From Allobosea sp. (GTDB lineage: Bacteria; Pseudomonadota; Alphaproteobacteria; Rhizobiales; Kaistiaceae), in the NCBI GenBank assembly GCA_017307955.1, contig JAFKFV010000021.1, forward strand, positions 60,219 to 124,218: DNA of 64,000 nucleotides, written 5' to 3'. Below are positions 42,814 through 53,778 of this stretch, piece by piece; within the stretch, counting starts at the first letter, position 1; the number at the start of each line of letters is the position of its first letter. The notes under the pieces are model-generated. The model saw nothing but the letters and a program-made list of their open reading frames with translations. It was not told where the DNA came from and ran no database searches. The translations under genes were made by a program, and so were the position numbers.

Positions 42814-43341
42814 ATGAACTTCCTCAAGACCCTGACGCTCGCCCCTGCCCTCATCGCCTTGGCCGCCGGACCGGCGCTGGCGCATGTCACGCTCGAGGCG
42901 CAGGAGGCCTCGGTGCCCGGCTCCTACAAGGCCGTTTTCCGCGTCGGCCATGGCTGCGAAGGCAAGCCGACGATCAAGATCCGCGTGCAGATCCCCGAAG
43001 GCGTCATCGCCGTGAAGCCGCAGCCGAAGCCGGGCTGGACGCTGGAAAAGGTGAAGGGCGCCTATGCGAAATCCTACGATTATTACGGCACGCCGACCTC
43101 GGAAGGCGTGAAGGAAGTCGTCTGGAGCGGCGGCAGCCTCGCCGACGACGAGTATGACGAGTTCGTGCTGCGCGCCTATCTGACGGGCGATCTCAAGACC
43201 GGCACCACGCTCTATTTCCCCGTCGTGCAGGAATGCCCGGACGGCGCCGCCGAGCGCTGGATCGAGATCCCGGCCGTCGGCAAGGTCGCCGACGACTACG
43301 AGACGCCGGCGCCCGGCGTGGCCCTCGTTCCCAAGAAGTAA
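42814..43341 (+). CDS. YcnI-type periplasmic copper-binding protein (DUF1775)
   Basis: This 175-residue protein has a signal peptide ending at PALA, so the mature chain begins HVTLEAQEASVPGSYKAVFRVGHGC. The mature N-terminal histidine and a tryptophan in VVWSGGSL are the expected copper ligands of YcnI. The start is ATG at 42814. Its product is thought to hand copper to the CopC-CopD protein encoded next. A hairpin lies between the two genes. Confidence 0.88.
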   Translation: MNFLKTLTLAPALIALAAGPALAHVTLEAQEASVPGSYKAVFRVGHGCEGKPTIKIRVQIPEGVIAVKPQPKPGWTLEKVKGAYAKSYDYYGTPTSEGVKEVVWSGGSLADDEYDEFVLRAYLTGDLKTGTTLYFPVVQECPDGAAERWIEIPAVGKVADDYETPAPGVALVPKK

Positions 43342-43352
43342 GGCAGACCCCC

Positions 43353-43381
43353 GAGGCACGCGTCCGTGGGGCGCGTGCCTC
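43353..43381 (+). terminator. Intra-operon hairpin between ycnI-like and copCD genes
   Basis: GAGGCACGCG (43353-43362) pairs perfectly with CGCGTGCCTC (43372-43381) around a nine-base loop. It lies 11 bases past the YcnI stop and 20 before the CopCD start. There is no T-run, so it may be an attenuator or mRNA stabiliser. Confidence 0.45.
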
Positions 43382-43400
43382 ACTTCGAGGGCGACGGTCC

Positions 43401-45020
43401 ATGTCCGATATCCCATCCCCCCGGCGCGGCGTGGCGCCGCTCGTTCTCATGCTCTTGCTGGCGCTGATCGCGCTCGCGGTCATCGTTCCGTCCGGCCGCG
43501 CCCTGGCCCATGCGGCGCTGGTGGCCGCGGTCCCGGCCGACGGGGCCGTGGTGGCGACGCCGCCCGGCGCCTTCTCGCTCTCCTTCAGCGAGCCGGTCTC
43601 GCCGCTCGTGCTGCGCCTCGTCCGGCCGGACGGATCGAGCACCCTGCTCGACCGCTACGCGCTCAATGACGCGACGCTCGACATCGCGGCGCCGGCCGAT
43701 CTCGGTAAGGGCACCCATGTGCTGTCCTGGCGCGTGATCTCCGAGGACGGCCATCCGGTCGGCGGTTCCGTCGTCTTCTCGATCGGCGCCCCTAGCGCGG
43801 GCGGCGGCGCTCCGCCGCAGGAAGCGCCGGATCTTGCACTCGATGGCGCCATCTGGGCGCTGCGAACCCTCGTCTATATCGGCCTCTTCATCGGTGCCGG
43901 CGGCGCCTTCTTCATCGCATTCATCGGCGGCAGGCGCGCCGCGCCGATCGTCGGGGCCGCGTCATGGCTGGGCCTCGCCGCCGCCCCGCTCTCGATCGGC
44001 CTGCTTGGCGTCGATGCGCTGGCCCTGCCGCTCGCGAGCCTCGCGGCGCCGATCGCCTGGCGCACCGGCTGGTCCACGAGCTACGGCACGACCGGCCTCC
44101 TCGCGGCGGCCGCGCTCGCTCTGGCGCTTCTCTCGATGCAGCTCTCCGCCCGGCCCGCCCGCTTCCTCGCGGCGCTGTCGCTCGTTGGCGTCGGCGTCGC
44201 GCTCGCCGCGAGCGGACATGCCAGCGCCGCGAGCCCGCAATGGCTGACGCGGCCTTCCGTGTTCCTGCATGCCGTCGGCATCGCCTTCTGGGCGGGCGCG
44301 CTGATCCCGCTCGCCGCCGCGCTCAGTGACGGGGGCGAGGCATCGACGCGGGCGCTGCGGCGCTTTTCGCGGGCGATCCCGTTCGCCGTCGCGCCGCTCG
44401 CCGCGGCCGGCATCGCACTTGCCGCCGTGCAGGTCGAGACGCCGTCGGCGCTGTGGACGACCGCCTATGGCCGCGTGCTGCTGGCAAAGCTCGCACTGCT
44501 CGGCCTCCTGTTAGGCCTCGCCGCGCTCAACCGGTTGCGACTCACGGCGCCGGCGGAACGGGATGATCTGCGCGCGCGACGCCTGCTCAGGCGGTCCGTC
44601 GCCGCCGAGATCCTGCTCGTGCTGGCGATCTTCGGGACCGCGGCGCTCTGGCGCTTCACCCCGCCGCCGCGTGCCCTCGCCGAGGCGGCGGCCGAGCCGG
44701 CCGCTGTCCATATTCACACCGCCGATGCCATGGCCGATCTCAGCCTGACGCCCGGCCATGTCGGGACGGTCGCCGCCACGATCTCGGTGATGACGGGCGA
44801 TTTCGGGCCGCTCGACGCCAGGGAGGTGACCCTCGTCCTCGCCAATCCCGCCGCCGGCATCGAGCCGATCCGGCGCAAGGCGGTGAACGGGGCCGACGCC
44901 GTCTGGCGCATCGACGCGCTCGCGATCCCGCTCGCCGGCCGTTGGCAGGTGCGCATCGACATCCTGATCGACGACTTCCGCATCGCCAAGCTCGAAGACG
45001 CGATCGATATCCGGCCGTGA
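43401..45020 (+). CDS. CopC-CopD fusion, copper transport/resistance membrane protein
   Basis: This 539-residue protein starts with a signal peptide (about residues 1-36, ending ALA) and mature AHAALVAAVPADGAVV, the CopC fold with its N-terminal His copper ligand. SEDGHPVGGSVVFSIG adds the second CopC copper histidine site. Residues about 150-430 are CopD, with eight membrane segments and conserved motifs such as HAVGIAFWAGAL. The C-terminal soluble part (about 440-539) is a further beta domain. CopC-CopD fusions also occur in YcnJ of Bacillus. They take copper into the cytoplasm or to cuproprotein assembly. Confidence 0.88.
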   Translation: MSDIPSPRRGVAPLVLMLLLALIALAVIVPSGRALAHAALVAAVPADGAVVATPPGAFSLSFSEPVSPLVLRLVRPDGSSTLLDRYALNDATLDIAAPADLGKGTHVLSWRVISEDGHPVGGSVVFSIGAPSAGGGAPPQEAPDLALDGAIWALRTLVYIGLFIGAGGAFFIAFIGGRRAAPIVGAASWLGLAAAPLSIGLLGVDALALPLASLAAPIAWRTGWSTSYGTTGLLAAAALALALLSMQLSARPARFLAALSLVGVGVALAASGHASAASPQWLTRPSVFLHAVGIAFWAGALIPLAAALSDGGEASTRALRRFSRAIPFAVAPLAAAGIALAAVQVETPSALWTTAYGRVLLAKLALLGLLLGLAALNRLRLTAPAERDDLRARRLLRRSVAAEILLVLAIFGTAALWRFTPPPRALAEAAAEPAAVHIHTADAMADLSLTPGHVGTVAATISVMTGDFGPLDAREVTLVLANPAAGIEPIRRKAVNGADAVWRIDALAIPLAGRWQVRIDILIDDFRIAKLEDAIDIRP

Positions 45021-45043
45021 GGCCTTCAACGGGGAGAAAGACC

Positions 45044-45556
45044 ATGAAAAGACTCTTCCAGGCGAGCTTCCTCGCTCTCGCATTGCTGGCGACGCCGGCC
45101 GCCGCCGACACCGCGAGCGACGCGGCGGCGGTGCAGCATCTGATGATGGCGACCTTCGACCGGCCGGATGCCCGGCTCAGCGTCGAGCCCGTGACCATCT
45201 CCGGCGACATAGCGGTCGCCGGCTGGTCGCAGGGCGACATGGGCGGCCGGGCGCTGCTCCGCCGCAAGGGCGACCATTGGGAACTGGCGCTCTGCAGCGG
45301 CGATTCGCTCCGCGAAGCCGCCGGCCTCGAGACCTTCGGCCTGCCGGCGGACCAGGCCGCGCAGCTCGCCGCGGCCGTCGTTGCGGCCGAGGCGAAGCTC
45401 GACCCCGCGCTCCTGAAGAAGTTCAGCTCCTTCGACGGCGTCGTGATGATGGGCGCCGACGGCCAGCACCCGCCGGCCGCCGATCATGGTCAGGGCCACG
45501 ATGGCAGCGGCCATGGCGCCGCTCACGACGGCAGCCAGCAGGGTCATGGCGGCTGA
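45044..45556 (+). CDS. Copper-uptake-associated exported protein with a His-rich tail
   Basis: This 170-residue protein has a signal peptide (MKRLFQASFLALALLATPAAA), a compact domain with AVQHLMMATFDRPDARLSVEPVTISGDIAVAGWSQGDMGGRALLRRKGDHWELALC, and a Cys in LCSGDSLR. Its C-terminal 30 residues are glycine and histidine rich (QHPPAADHGQGHDGSGHG and on), a likely metal-binding tail. I recognise the type from positions behind CopD genes in alphaproteobacteria. The start has GGGAG at nine bases. It closes the copper operon before the riboswitch. Confidence 0.7.
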   Translation: MKRLFQASFLALALLATPAAADTASDAAAVQHLMMATFDRPDARLSVEPVTISGDIAVAGWSQGDMGGRALLRRKGDHWELALCSGDSLREAAGLETFGLPADQAAQLAAAVVAAEAKLDPALLKKFSSFDGVVMMGADGQHPPAADHGQGHDGSGHGAAHDGSQQGHGG

Positions 45557-45596
45557 GGCTTGACAGGCCGGCGCCGGCGGCGCCTGCTCCTCGCGC

Positions 45597-45800
45597 GCAT
45601 GGTGTCCTTCGGCGAGGCGACTCGCCGGAGGGTGAAACGGGAACGGGGAAGGACCAGCCGGTCCGAAGCCCCGACCGCCCCCGCGACTGTGAGCGGCGAG
45701 CCGTCCCCCAGAGGCCACTGGACGATCCTTCTGGATCATCCGGGAAGGCGGGGGGCGTGCGGTGACCCGCGAGTCAGGAGACCGGCCAGCGCTCGTGCAA
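45597..45800 (+). ncRNA. Cobalamin (B12) riboswitch
   Basis: The leader contains the expected landmarks in order: GGTGTCCTTCGG near the start, GGGTGAAACGGGAA (45630 region), CCGCGACTGTGAG (45681-45693) and the B12 box GAGTCAGGAGACCGGCC (45771-45787). This is the aptamer of the cobalamin class. It lies upstream of the CbiM-like gene, so cobalamin shuts off cobalt uptake when B12 is plentiful. Confidence 0.93.
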
Positions 45801-45806
45801 CCGAAA

Positions 45807-45830
45807 GCCGTCGGGGAAGACGGCAAGGAG
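45807..45830 (+). promoter_or_regulatory. Expression-platform hairpin next to the ribosome site
   Basis: GCCGTC (45807-45812) pairs with GACGGC (45819-45824) around GGGGAA, and the ribosome site AAGGAG follows at once (45825-45830), eight bases before the ATG. This points to translational control by the riboswitch rather than a terminator. Confidence 0.6.
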
Positions 45831-45838
45831 AACGCAAC

Positions 45839-46516
45839 ATGCATATCGAACCCGGCCTCGTATCGCCCGACAAGATCTGGCTGAGCTATGTGACCGGCGC
45901 CGCCGCCGGCGCCTATGCGCTGAAGCTTGCGGCGGACAGCATCCGCGCGCGCGGCGCGCTCTCGCTCGTCGGCCGCACCGCCGCCGCGACCGCGCTCGTC
46001 TTCTCGTTCTTCGAGGTGCTGCCGCATGTGCCGGTCGGCGTCTCCGAAGTGCATCTCATCCTCGGCTCGACGCTGTTCCTCATCCTCGGCGCCGCGCCCG
46101 CCGCGCTCGGCCTCGCGCTCGGCCTCCTGCTGCAGGGCCTCTTCTTCGCGCCGTTCGACCTGCCGCAATACGGCATGAACGTCACGACGCTGCTGGTGCC
46201 GCTGTTCGGCCTCTCGATGCTCGCGGGCCGTGTCATCGCCCCCGGCACGCCCTATGTCGAACTCCGCTATCGCCAGGCGCTGGCGCTCTCGACGGCCTAT
46301 CAGGCCGGCATCGTCGCCTGGGTCGCCTTCTGGGCCTTCTACGGCCACGGCTTCACGGCGGAGAACACCGCCGCGATCACCACCTTCGGCGGCGCCTATA
46401 TGCTCGTCATCATCGTCGAGCCGCTGGTCGATCTCGCGGTGCTCGCCGCCGCCAAGGCGCTGAAGGGCCTCGCCGGCCATCCGTTCCTCGAGCGCCGGCT
46501 GTTCGAAGCCGCCTGA
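45839..46516 (+). CDS. CbiM-like metal transport protein of the ECF type
   Basis: This 225-residue membrane protein has six to seven segments and begins MHIEPGLVSPDKIWLSY. The N-terminal Met-His is the metal-binding end of CbiM and NikM, so the start at 45839 is well supported. In the family the first residues MHIP-G and a following histidine hold cobalt or nickel. The middle histidine is in LPHVPVGVSEVHLILGST. With the B12 riboswitch ahead, cobalt is the likely substrate. Unlike usual cbiMNQO clusters, no CbiN, CbiQ or CbiO follows; an AraC gene does. It may work alone or with components elsewhere. A strong terminator ends it. Confidence 0.85.
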   Translation: MHIEPGLVSPDKIWLSYVTGAAAGAYALKLAADSIRARGALSLVGRTAAATALVFSFFEVLPHVPVGVSEVHLILGSTLFLILGAAPAALGLALGLLLQGLFFAPFDLPQYGMNVTTLLVPLFGLSMLAGRVIAPGTPYVELRYRQALALSTAYQAGIVAWVAFWAFYGHGFTAENTAAITTFGGAYMLVIIVEPLVDLAVLAAAKALKGLAGHPFLERRLFEAA

Positions 46517-46523
46517 CGCGACG

Positions 46524-46552
46524 GGGGTGGCCGGCCGCCGGTCGGCCACCCC
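46524..46552 (+). terminator. Rho-independent terminator after the CbiM-like gene
   Basis: GGGGTGGCCG (46524-46533) pairs perfectly with CGGCCACCCC (46543-46552) around a nine-base loop, eight bases past the stop codon. TTATC follows. It ends the riboswitch-controlled transcript. Confidence 0.7.
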
Positions 46553-46633
46553 TTATCAGCCGCCTGGATTCCTTCCGCGCCGCGCGAATTCGTTGCAGAG
46601 TGCAGCCGCGTAGTTTGCGACAGCAGGGGGATC

Positions 46634-47653
46634 ATGCCGCACCGGCGCTTGCAACGGATCGGCCCGCTCGTGGGCCTGCCCGATATCGTCCGCAGCCATG
46701 GCGTCTCGATGGACGCGGTGGTGGAAGGCAGCGGCATCGAGGCCGAGGTCTTCTCCAACCGCGACGGTGTCGCGCCCTTCGTCGCCATCTGCCAGGTGAT
46801 GGAACGGGCGGTGAAGCTCACCGGCCGGCGCCATCTCGGTCTCGATATCGGGCTGGCGCAGGATCACCGGGCGCTCGGGACGGTCGGCCAGTTCGTCGCG
46901 CATGCGCCGACGCTCGGCGAGGCGATCCACGACTTCGTCCGCAACCAGCATCGCAACTCGCGCGGCGCCGTCACCTTCCTGATGCCGCAGGGCGACGGCT
47001 TCCATCTCGGCTACGGCATCTATGACCGCTACGAGACCGGCGCGGACCAGCTCTACGACCTCGCCATAGCCGTCGGCGTGAACGCCGTCCGCAGCCTTGC
47101 CGGAACGCGCGCCGGGCCGGTCGAGGTCCTCATCTGCCACCGCGGCAACGCCTCGCGCAGCCATTACGAGGCGGCGCTCGGCTGTCCGGTGCGGCTCAAC
47201 CAGCCCTATGCCGCGCTGACGCTGAGCGCGGAGGCGATGCGGCTGGCGATCGCCGGCCATGACCGGGCAGAGCGCGAAAGGCTGGCGGCGCTGCTCGACG
47301 CGACCAGCGCCGTCGGCGCGCCCGACTTCAACGCCCGCGTCCGCCATCTGCTGAAGCCCGCCATCCTGATGGGCGACGCCTCCGCAGAGACCATCGCAGC
47401 GCAGGTCGGCGTGCATCTCCGGACGCTCAACCGCCGCCTCAAGGACGAGGGCGTGACCTTCCGCGCCATCGAGCAGCAGGTGCGCTTCTCGATCGCCTGC
47501 GAATTGCTGAGCCTCACCGATCTCGACATCGCGGACATCTCCGAGACGCTCGCCTATGGGACGCCGAGCGCCTTCGACCGCGCCTTCCGCCGCTGGACCG
47601 GCGTCTCTCCGACCCGCTGGCGGCGCGACCCGGCCGTGGTGGAGCTCGATTGA
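46634..47653 (+). CDS. AraC-family transcriptional regulator with arabinose-binding-type N-domain
   Basis: This 339-residue protein has a large N-terminal domain (PF12625-like, about 10-200, with QVMERAVKLTGRRHLGLDIG and GTVGQFVAHAPTLGEAIHDFV) and a C-terminal AraC helix-turn-helix pair (ETIAAQVGVHLRTLNRRLKDEGVTF, DIADISETLAYGTPSAFDRAFRRWTGVSPTRWR). The type includes OruR, GbdR-like and other regulators of amino-acid and small-molecule breakdown. Its target is unknown. Its stop is four bases from the convergent kdpE stop. Confidence 0.88.
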   Translation: MPHRRLQRIGPLVGLPDIVRSHGVSMDAVVEGSGIEAEVFSNRDGVAPFVAICQVMERAVKLTGRRHLGLDIGLAQDHRALGTVGQFVAHAPTLGEAIHDFVRNQHRNSRGAVTFLMPQGDGFHLGYGIYDRYETGADQLYDLAIAVGVNAVRSLAGTRAGPVEVLICHRGNASRSHYEAALGCPVRLNQPYAALTLSAEAMRLAIAGHDRAERERLAALLDATSAVGAPDFNARVRHLLKPAILMGDASAETIAAQVGVHLRTLNRRLKDEGVTFRAIEQQVRFSIACELLSLTDLDIADISETLAYGTPSAFDRAFRRWTGVSPTRWRRDPAVVELD

Positions 47654-47657
47654 GCGG

Positions 47658-48344
47658 TCAGTCGGCTTCGCGCAGGCGGTAGCCGACGCCGGTTTCCGTG
47701 CGGATATAGACCGGCCGCGCGGGGTCGTCCTTCAGCTTCTGCCGCAGCTGGCGGACATAGACGCGCAGCTGCTGCGCGTCGATCGCCCCGCCCCAGACGG
47801 CCTTCATCAATTGCTGATGGGTGATCACCTTGCCGGCATGGCGGACGAGCAGCGCCAGGATCTCGTATTCCTTCGGCGAGAGATGGATTTCGGCCTCGTC
47901 GAGACGCACGATGCGGCGGACGAGATCGACGCTGAGGCCGCCCGTTCTGAAGAGCGGCGGCGCGCCCTCGGCCTGGACGCGGTGGCGGAGCGCGACGCGG
48001 AGGCGGGCAACCAGTTCGTCGATGCCGAACGGCTTCGTCACATAGTCGTCGGCGCCGGCATCCAGCGCCTTGACGATGCCGGCCTCGCCGGTGCGGCTCG
48101 AAAGGATGAGGATCGGCACCGTGATGCCGGCCCGCCGCCAGCCTTCGAGCAGCGCCTCGCCACCGATATCGGGCAGGCCGAGATCGAGGATCACGCCATC
48201 CGGCCGCTCGGCCGCCATGGCCGCGCGCGCCGCCGCGCCGTCGGCCGCCTCGATCACCTCATAGCCCTGCGTGCCGAGCCCGGCCTTCAGCAGGCGGCGG
48301 ATCGGCGGCTCGTCGTCGACGACGAGGACGCGGCCGGCATTCAT
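47658..48344 (-). CDS. kdpE: KDP operon response regulator
   Basis: This 228-residue OmpR/PhoB-type regulator has the phosphorylated Asp54 in VILDLGLPDIGG, the Lys and Pro of YVTKPFGIDEL and a winged-helix DNA-binding domain (HQQLMKAVWGG, VRQLRQKLKDDP, TGVGYRL). KdpE, phosphorylated by KdpD, switches on kdpFABC at low potassium. Its start overlaps the kdpD stop by four bases. It is the last gene of the operon. Confidence 0.95.
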   Translation of the reverse strand: MNAGRVLVVDDEPPIRRLLKAGLGTQGYEVIEAADGAAARAAMAAERPDGVILDLGLPDIGGEALLEGWRRAGITVPILILSSRTGEAGIVKALDAGADDYVTKPFGIDELVARLRVALRHRVQAEGAPPLFRTGGLSVDLVRRIVRLDEAEIHLSPKEYEILALLVRHAGKVITHQQLMKAVWGGAIDAQQLRVYVRQLRQKLKDDPARPVYIRTETGVGYRLREAD

Positions 48345-51046
48345 GGCCGCTCTCCGGCGCCGGCGGGCAGGCGGATCGTGAAGGCGAGGCCGGAGCGATC
48401 AGGACGCGGCGCGGCGCTGAGGCTGCCGCCCATCGCCTCGACGAAGCCGCGGCTGATCGAAAGCCCGAGGCCCGTCCCCGCGCGCACGCTGTCGCCCTTC
48501 TCCACCCGATAGAACTTGTCGAACACGCGCTCCAGCTCCTCGGCGCCAAGACCCGGCCCCTCGTCGAGCACGGCGAGCGCGACCGTATCACCCTCGCGCC
48601 GCGCCGAAAGCGTGATGGTCGTTCCGGCCGGCGCATATTTGGCGGCATTGTCGACGAGGTTGAACAGCGCCTGCTCGATGAGGACCGGATCGACGGCGAC
48701 CATCGGCAAGCGAGGGGCGACATCGACGACGAAGCGGTGGCCGGAGACGACGCCCGCCACGCGCTCGGCGAGGCTGCCGACGATCTCGTCCGGATCGGTC
48801 GGCACGGTGGCGGGACGGATGGCGCCCGCTTCCAGCCGCGTCATGTCGAGGAGATTGTTGATGAAGCGGTTGAGCCGCTCGGCCTCCGCCTCGGTCGTCG
48901 CGAGCAACTCGTCGCGCGTCGCCGCGTCGAGGCCGGTGCCATAGCCGCGCAGCGTGCCGACCGCGCCGAGAATGGCGGCGAGGGGCGTGCGGAGATCATG
49001 CGAGATCGAGGAGAGCAGCGCCTGGCGCAGCCGGTCGGCCTCCGCGTCGCGGCGCGAGCGCTCGACATCCTCGGCGAGGAAGACGCGCTCGATGGCGAGC
49101 GCCGCCTGCCCGGCCAGCGCATCGAGCAGCCGGCGCTGGTCGGGCGTCAGCAGCGGGCCGCCCTTCTCGTCGCCGTCGATGCCCACCGCGCCGATCGGGC
49201 CGCGCCCCGTCGAGAGCGGCATGAAGAAGCGCCTTGCGCCCGGCAGCGTATCGGCGCCGCGCCCGGCCGGCTGGTTGTTGGCGAAGGCCCATTTCGCCGC
49301 GGCGATATCGGCCTCGTCGAGCTGGTCTTCCGGCGGATAGCCGGCGCGCACGGCGAAATCACCATCCTCGGCAAGGAGCAGCACGACGCGCATGTCGAGC
49401 ATGGAGGCGATCTGATAGGCGGTCGCCCAGAGCACGTCGTCGATGGTGCCGACGGCGGCCAGCTTGCGGCTGAAGGAATAGAGCGCCTCGGTCGCGGCGG
49501 CGCGGCTTCGCGCGACGACGGCCTCCGCCCGCGCCCGCGCCGCGAGATTGGCGACGAGGAAGGTGACGATGGTGAACACCACCAGCGCCGCGACATTGGT
49601 CGGGTCGGCGATGGTGAAGGTCCAGGTCGGCGGCAGGAAGAAGAAATTATAGGCGAGGAGCGACACCGCCGTCGCGAACAGCGCCGGCCAGAGGCCGCCA
49701 TAGCTCGCCACCAGGACGACGCCGAGCAGGAAGACGAGATCGACGCTGCCGGCGCCGACCAGGGGCTCGATCAGCTTGCCGATGGCGAGCGCCACGGCGC
49801 CGACCGCCGCCGCCGCCGCCGCGAGATAGGGACCCGGACGCCTGGCGGTCTGCTGCGACGGTGGCGCAGGCTGTGGCGCGGCGGCGGCGTCGATCGCCTC
49901 ACCGGCGATGACATGGACGCTGATCGTGCCGGCGCGGCGCACGAGATCGTGCACCACCGAGCCATGCAGGATCTCGAACAGGCGCGAGCGCACGGACTTG
50001 CCGATGACGATGTGGTTGACGTTCTGCCGCCGCGCATAGGCGAGCACGTCGTCGGCGATGCGGCGCCCGCCGCCGGGCAGCGTCACCGCCTCGCCGCCGA
50101 GATGCTCGGCGAGGCGCAGCGCATCGGCGATGCGCGCCCCGGCGGCCTCGCCGAGCAGGCGGGTGCGCGCCGTCTCGATGTGGAGCGCGACGAAGGGCGC
50201 GCGCAGCCGGTCGGCGAGGCGCTTCGCATAGCGGACGAGCGCCTGCGCGCGCGGATCCTCGCTGACGCAGACCAGCACGCGCTCGCCCGCCGCCCAGGGG
50301 CCGGGGATCGCATGGCTCTGCATATGGCTGAGCAGCTGCTGGTCGACCCGCTGCGCCGTGCGGCGGAGCGCCAGTTCGCGGAGCGCCGTCAGATTGCCCG
50401 GCGAGAAGAAATGGTCGATGGCGCGCTTCGCGGTGCGCGGCAGGTAGATCTTGCCCTCGTGCAGGCGCTGAATGAGATCGGCGGGCGAGAGGTCGACCAC
50501 CTCGATGTCGTCGGCGGCGTCGAGCACCGAATCCGGCACGGTCTCGCGGATGCGCACCCGCGTGATCTGCGCCACCACGTCGTTGAGGCTCTCGACATGC
50601 TGGATGTTGAGCGTCGAATAGATGTCGATGCCGGCGGCGAGCAGCTCCTCGACATCCATGTAGCGCTTCGGATGGCGGCTGCCGGGGGCGTTGGTGTGGG
50701 CGAGTTCGTCGACGAGGACGAGCTCCGGCCGCCGCGCCAGGATGGCGTCGAGGTCCATCTCGCCCAGCATCTGGCCGCGATAGGGGATCTGGCGGCGGGG
50801 GACGGTCTCGAACGGCGCGACCAGCGCCTCGGTCTCGGCGCGGCCATGCGTCTCGACGACGCCGATGACGACATCGATGCCGGCCGCGAGGCGGGCGCGG
50901 CCGGTCTCCAGCATCTCGTAGGTCTTGCCGACGCCGGGGGCGGCGCCGAGAAACAGCTTGAGGCGGCCGCGGCCCTCGCGCCGCGCCGCCTCGAGCAGGG
51001 CGTCGGGCGAGGGCCGATGCCCCTCGCCGTCCGGTTCCTCGGCCAT
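48341..51046 (-). CDS. kdpD: KDP operon sensor histidine kinase
   Basis: This 901-residue kinase has the KdpD N-terminal domain with Walker A (GAAPGVGKTYEML) and the following part LVDELAHTNAPGSRHPKR, then a universal-stress-protein-like domain. Four membrane segments (about residues 400-500) come next, then a GAF domain, then HisKA with SSISHDLRTPLAAI and HATPase motifs ending in GTGLGLSISRGFVEAMGG. It senses low external potassium and turgor. The start is ATG at 51046, with AAGGAG about eight bases upstream; a GTG one codon earlier is in frame. It lies 57 bases behind kdpC. Confidence 0.95.
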   Translation of the reverse strand: MAEEPDGEGHRPSPDALLEAARREGRGRLKLFLGAAPGVGKTYEMLETGRARLAAGIDVVIGVVETHGRAETEALVAPFETVPRRQIPYRGQMLGEMDLDAILARRPELVLVDELAHTNAPGSRHPKRYMDVEELLAAGIDIYSTLNIQHVESLNDVVAQITRVRIRETVPDSVLDAADDIEVVDLSPADLIQRLHEGKIYLPRTAKRAIDHFFSPGNLTALRELALRRTAQRVDQQLLSHMQSHAIPGPWAAGERVLVCVSEDPRAQALVRYAKRLADRLRAPFVALHIETARTRLLGEAAGARIADALRLAEHLGGEAVTLPGGGRRIADDVLAYARRQNVNHIVIGKSVRSRLFEILHGSVVHDLVRRAGTISVHVIAGEAIDAAAAPQPAPPSQQTARRPGPYLAAAAAAVGAVALAIGKLIEPLVGAGSVDLVFLLGVVLVASYGGLWPALFATAVSLLAYNFFFLPPTWTFTIADPTNVAALVVFTIVTFLVANLAARARAEAVVARSRAAATEALYSFSRKLAAVGTIDDVLWATAYQIASMLDMRVVLLLAEDGDFAVRAGYPPEDQLDEADIAAAKWAFANNQPAGRGADTLPGARRFFMPLSTGRGPIGAVGIDGDEKGGPLLTPDQRRLLDALAGQAALAIERVFLAEDVERSRRDAEADRLRQALLSSISHDLRTPLAAILGAVGTLRGYGTGLDAATRDELLATTEAEAERLNRFINNLLDMTRLEAGAIRPATVPTDPDEIVGSLAERVAGVVSGHRFVVDVAPRLPMVAVDPVLIEQALFNLVDNAAKYAPAGTTITLSARREGDTVALAVLDEGPGLGAEELERVFDKFYRVEKGDSVRAGTGLGLSISRGFVEAMGGSLSAAPRPDRSGLAFTIRLPAGAGERP

Positions 51047-51103
51047 CACGGCTCCTTCGTGGCCGCCGGGTGGGCACGGCCGCTTCGATTGCTGCGCAGC
51101 ATC

Positions 51104-51709
51104 CTATCCGCCCGCCTGCCTGTCGAGATCGAGATTGAGCGCGAAGACGTTCACCCGCGGCTCGCCGATGATGCCGAAGAGGCGGCCATCGACATGCGCC
51201 GCGACCAGGGCCCGGAGCACCGCCTCGTCCATGCCGCGGGCCTTGGCGACGCGCGGCACCTGGAAGAAGGCCGCCTCGGGCGAGATGTCGGGATCGAGGC
51301 CGCTGCCGCTCGTCGTCACGAGATCCATCGGCACGGCTGCGCCGGGATTGGTGGCGGCGAGCGCGTCCTTCTCTGCCTTGATGCGATCGATCAGCGCCGG
51401 GTTCGACGGGCCGAGATTGGAGCCCATGGAATTCGACGCGTTATAGGGCGCGGCGACCGATTTCGACGGGTCGGCCGGATCGGGGCCGAGCGTCGCCGAG
51501 GGCCGGCCGTGGAAATACGCTTCGCCGGCAAAGTTCTGGCCGATGAGCGCCGAGCCGACCACCGTGCCGTCACGCATGACGAGGCTGCCGGCGGCCTTTT
51601 GCGGGAAGAGGACGGCGGCGAGGCCGGTCATGCCGAGCGGATAGGCGAGCCCGGTCAGGAGCGTGAAGAGCACGAGGAGAACGAGGGCGGGACGGATCTG
51701 TTTCAGCAT
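51104..51709 (-). CDS. kdpC: Potassium-transporting ATPase subunit C
   Basis: This 201-residue protein has one N-terminal membrane segment (about residues 7-30) and the KdpC fold: GQNFAGEAYFHGRPSAT, YNASNSMGSNLGPSNPAL and GSGLDPDISPEAA, QVPRVAKARG. KdpC bridges KdpA and KdpB and raises ATP affinity. The start is ATG at 51709, eight bases after kdpB. All family motifs are intact. Confidence 0.96.
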   Translation of the reverse strand: MLKQIRPALVLLVLFTLLTGLAYPLGMTGLAAVLFPQKAAGSLVMRDGTVVGSALIGQNFAGEAYFHGRPSATLGPDPADPSKSVAAPYNASNSMGSNLGPSNPALIDRIKAEKDALAATNPGAAVPMDLVTTSGSGLDPDISPEAAFFQVPRVAKARGMDEAVLRALVAAHVDGRLFGIIGEPRVNVFALNLDLDRQAGG

Positions 51710-51717
51710 GATGGACC

Positions 51718-53774
<2,057 letters not shown>

Positions 53775-53778
<4 letters not shown>

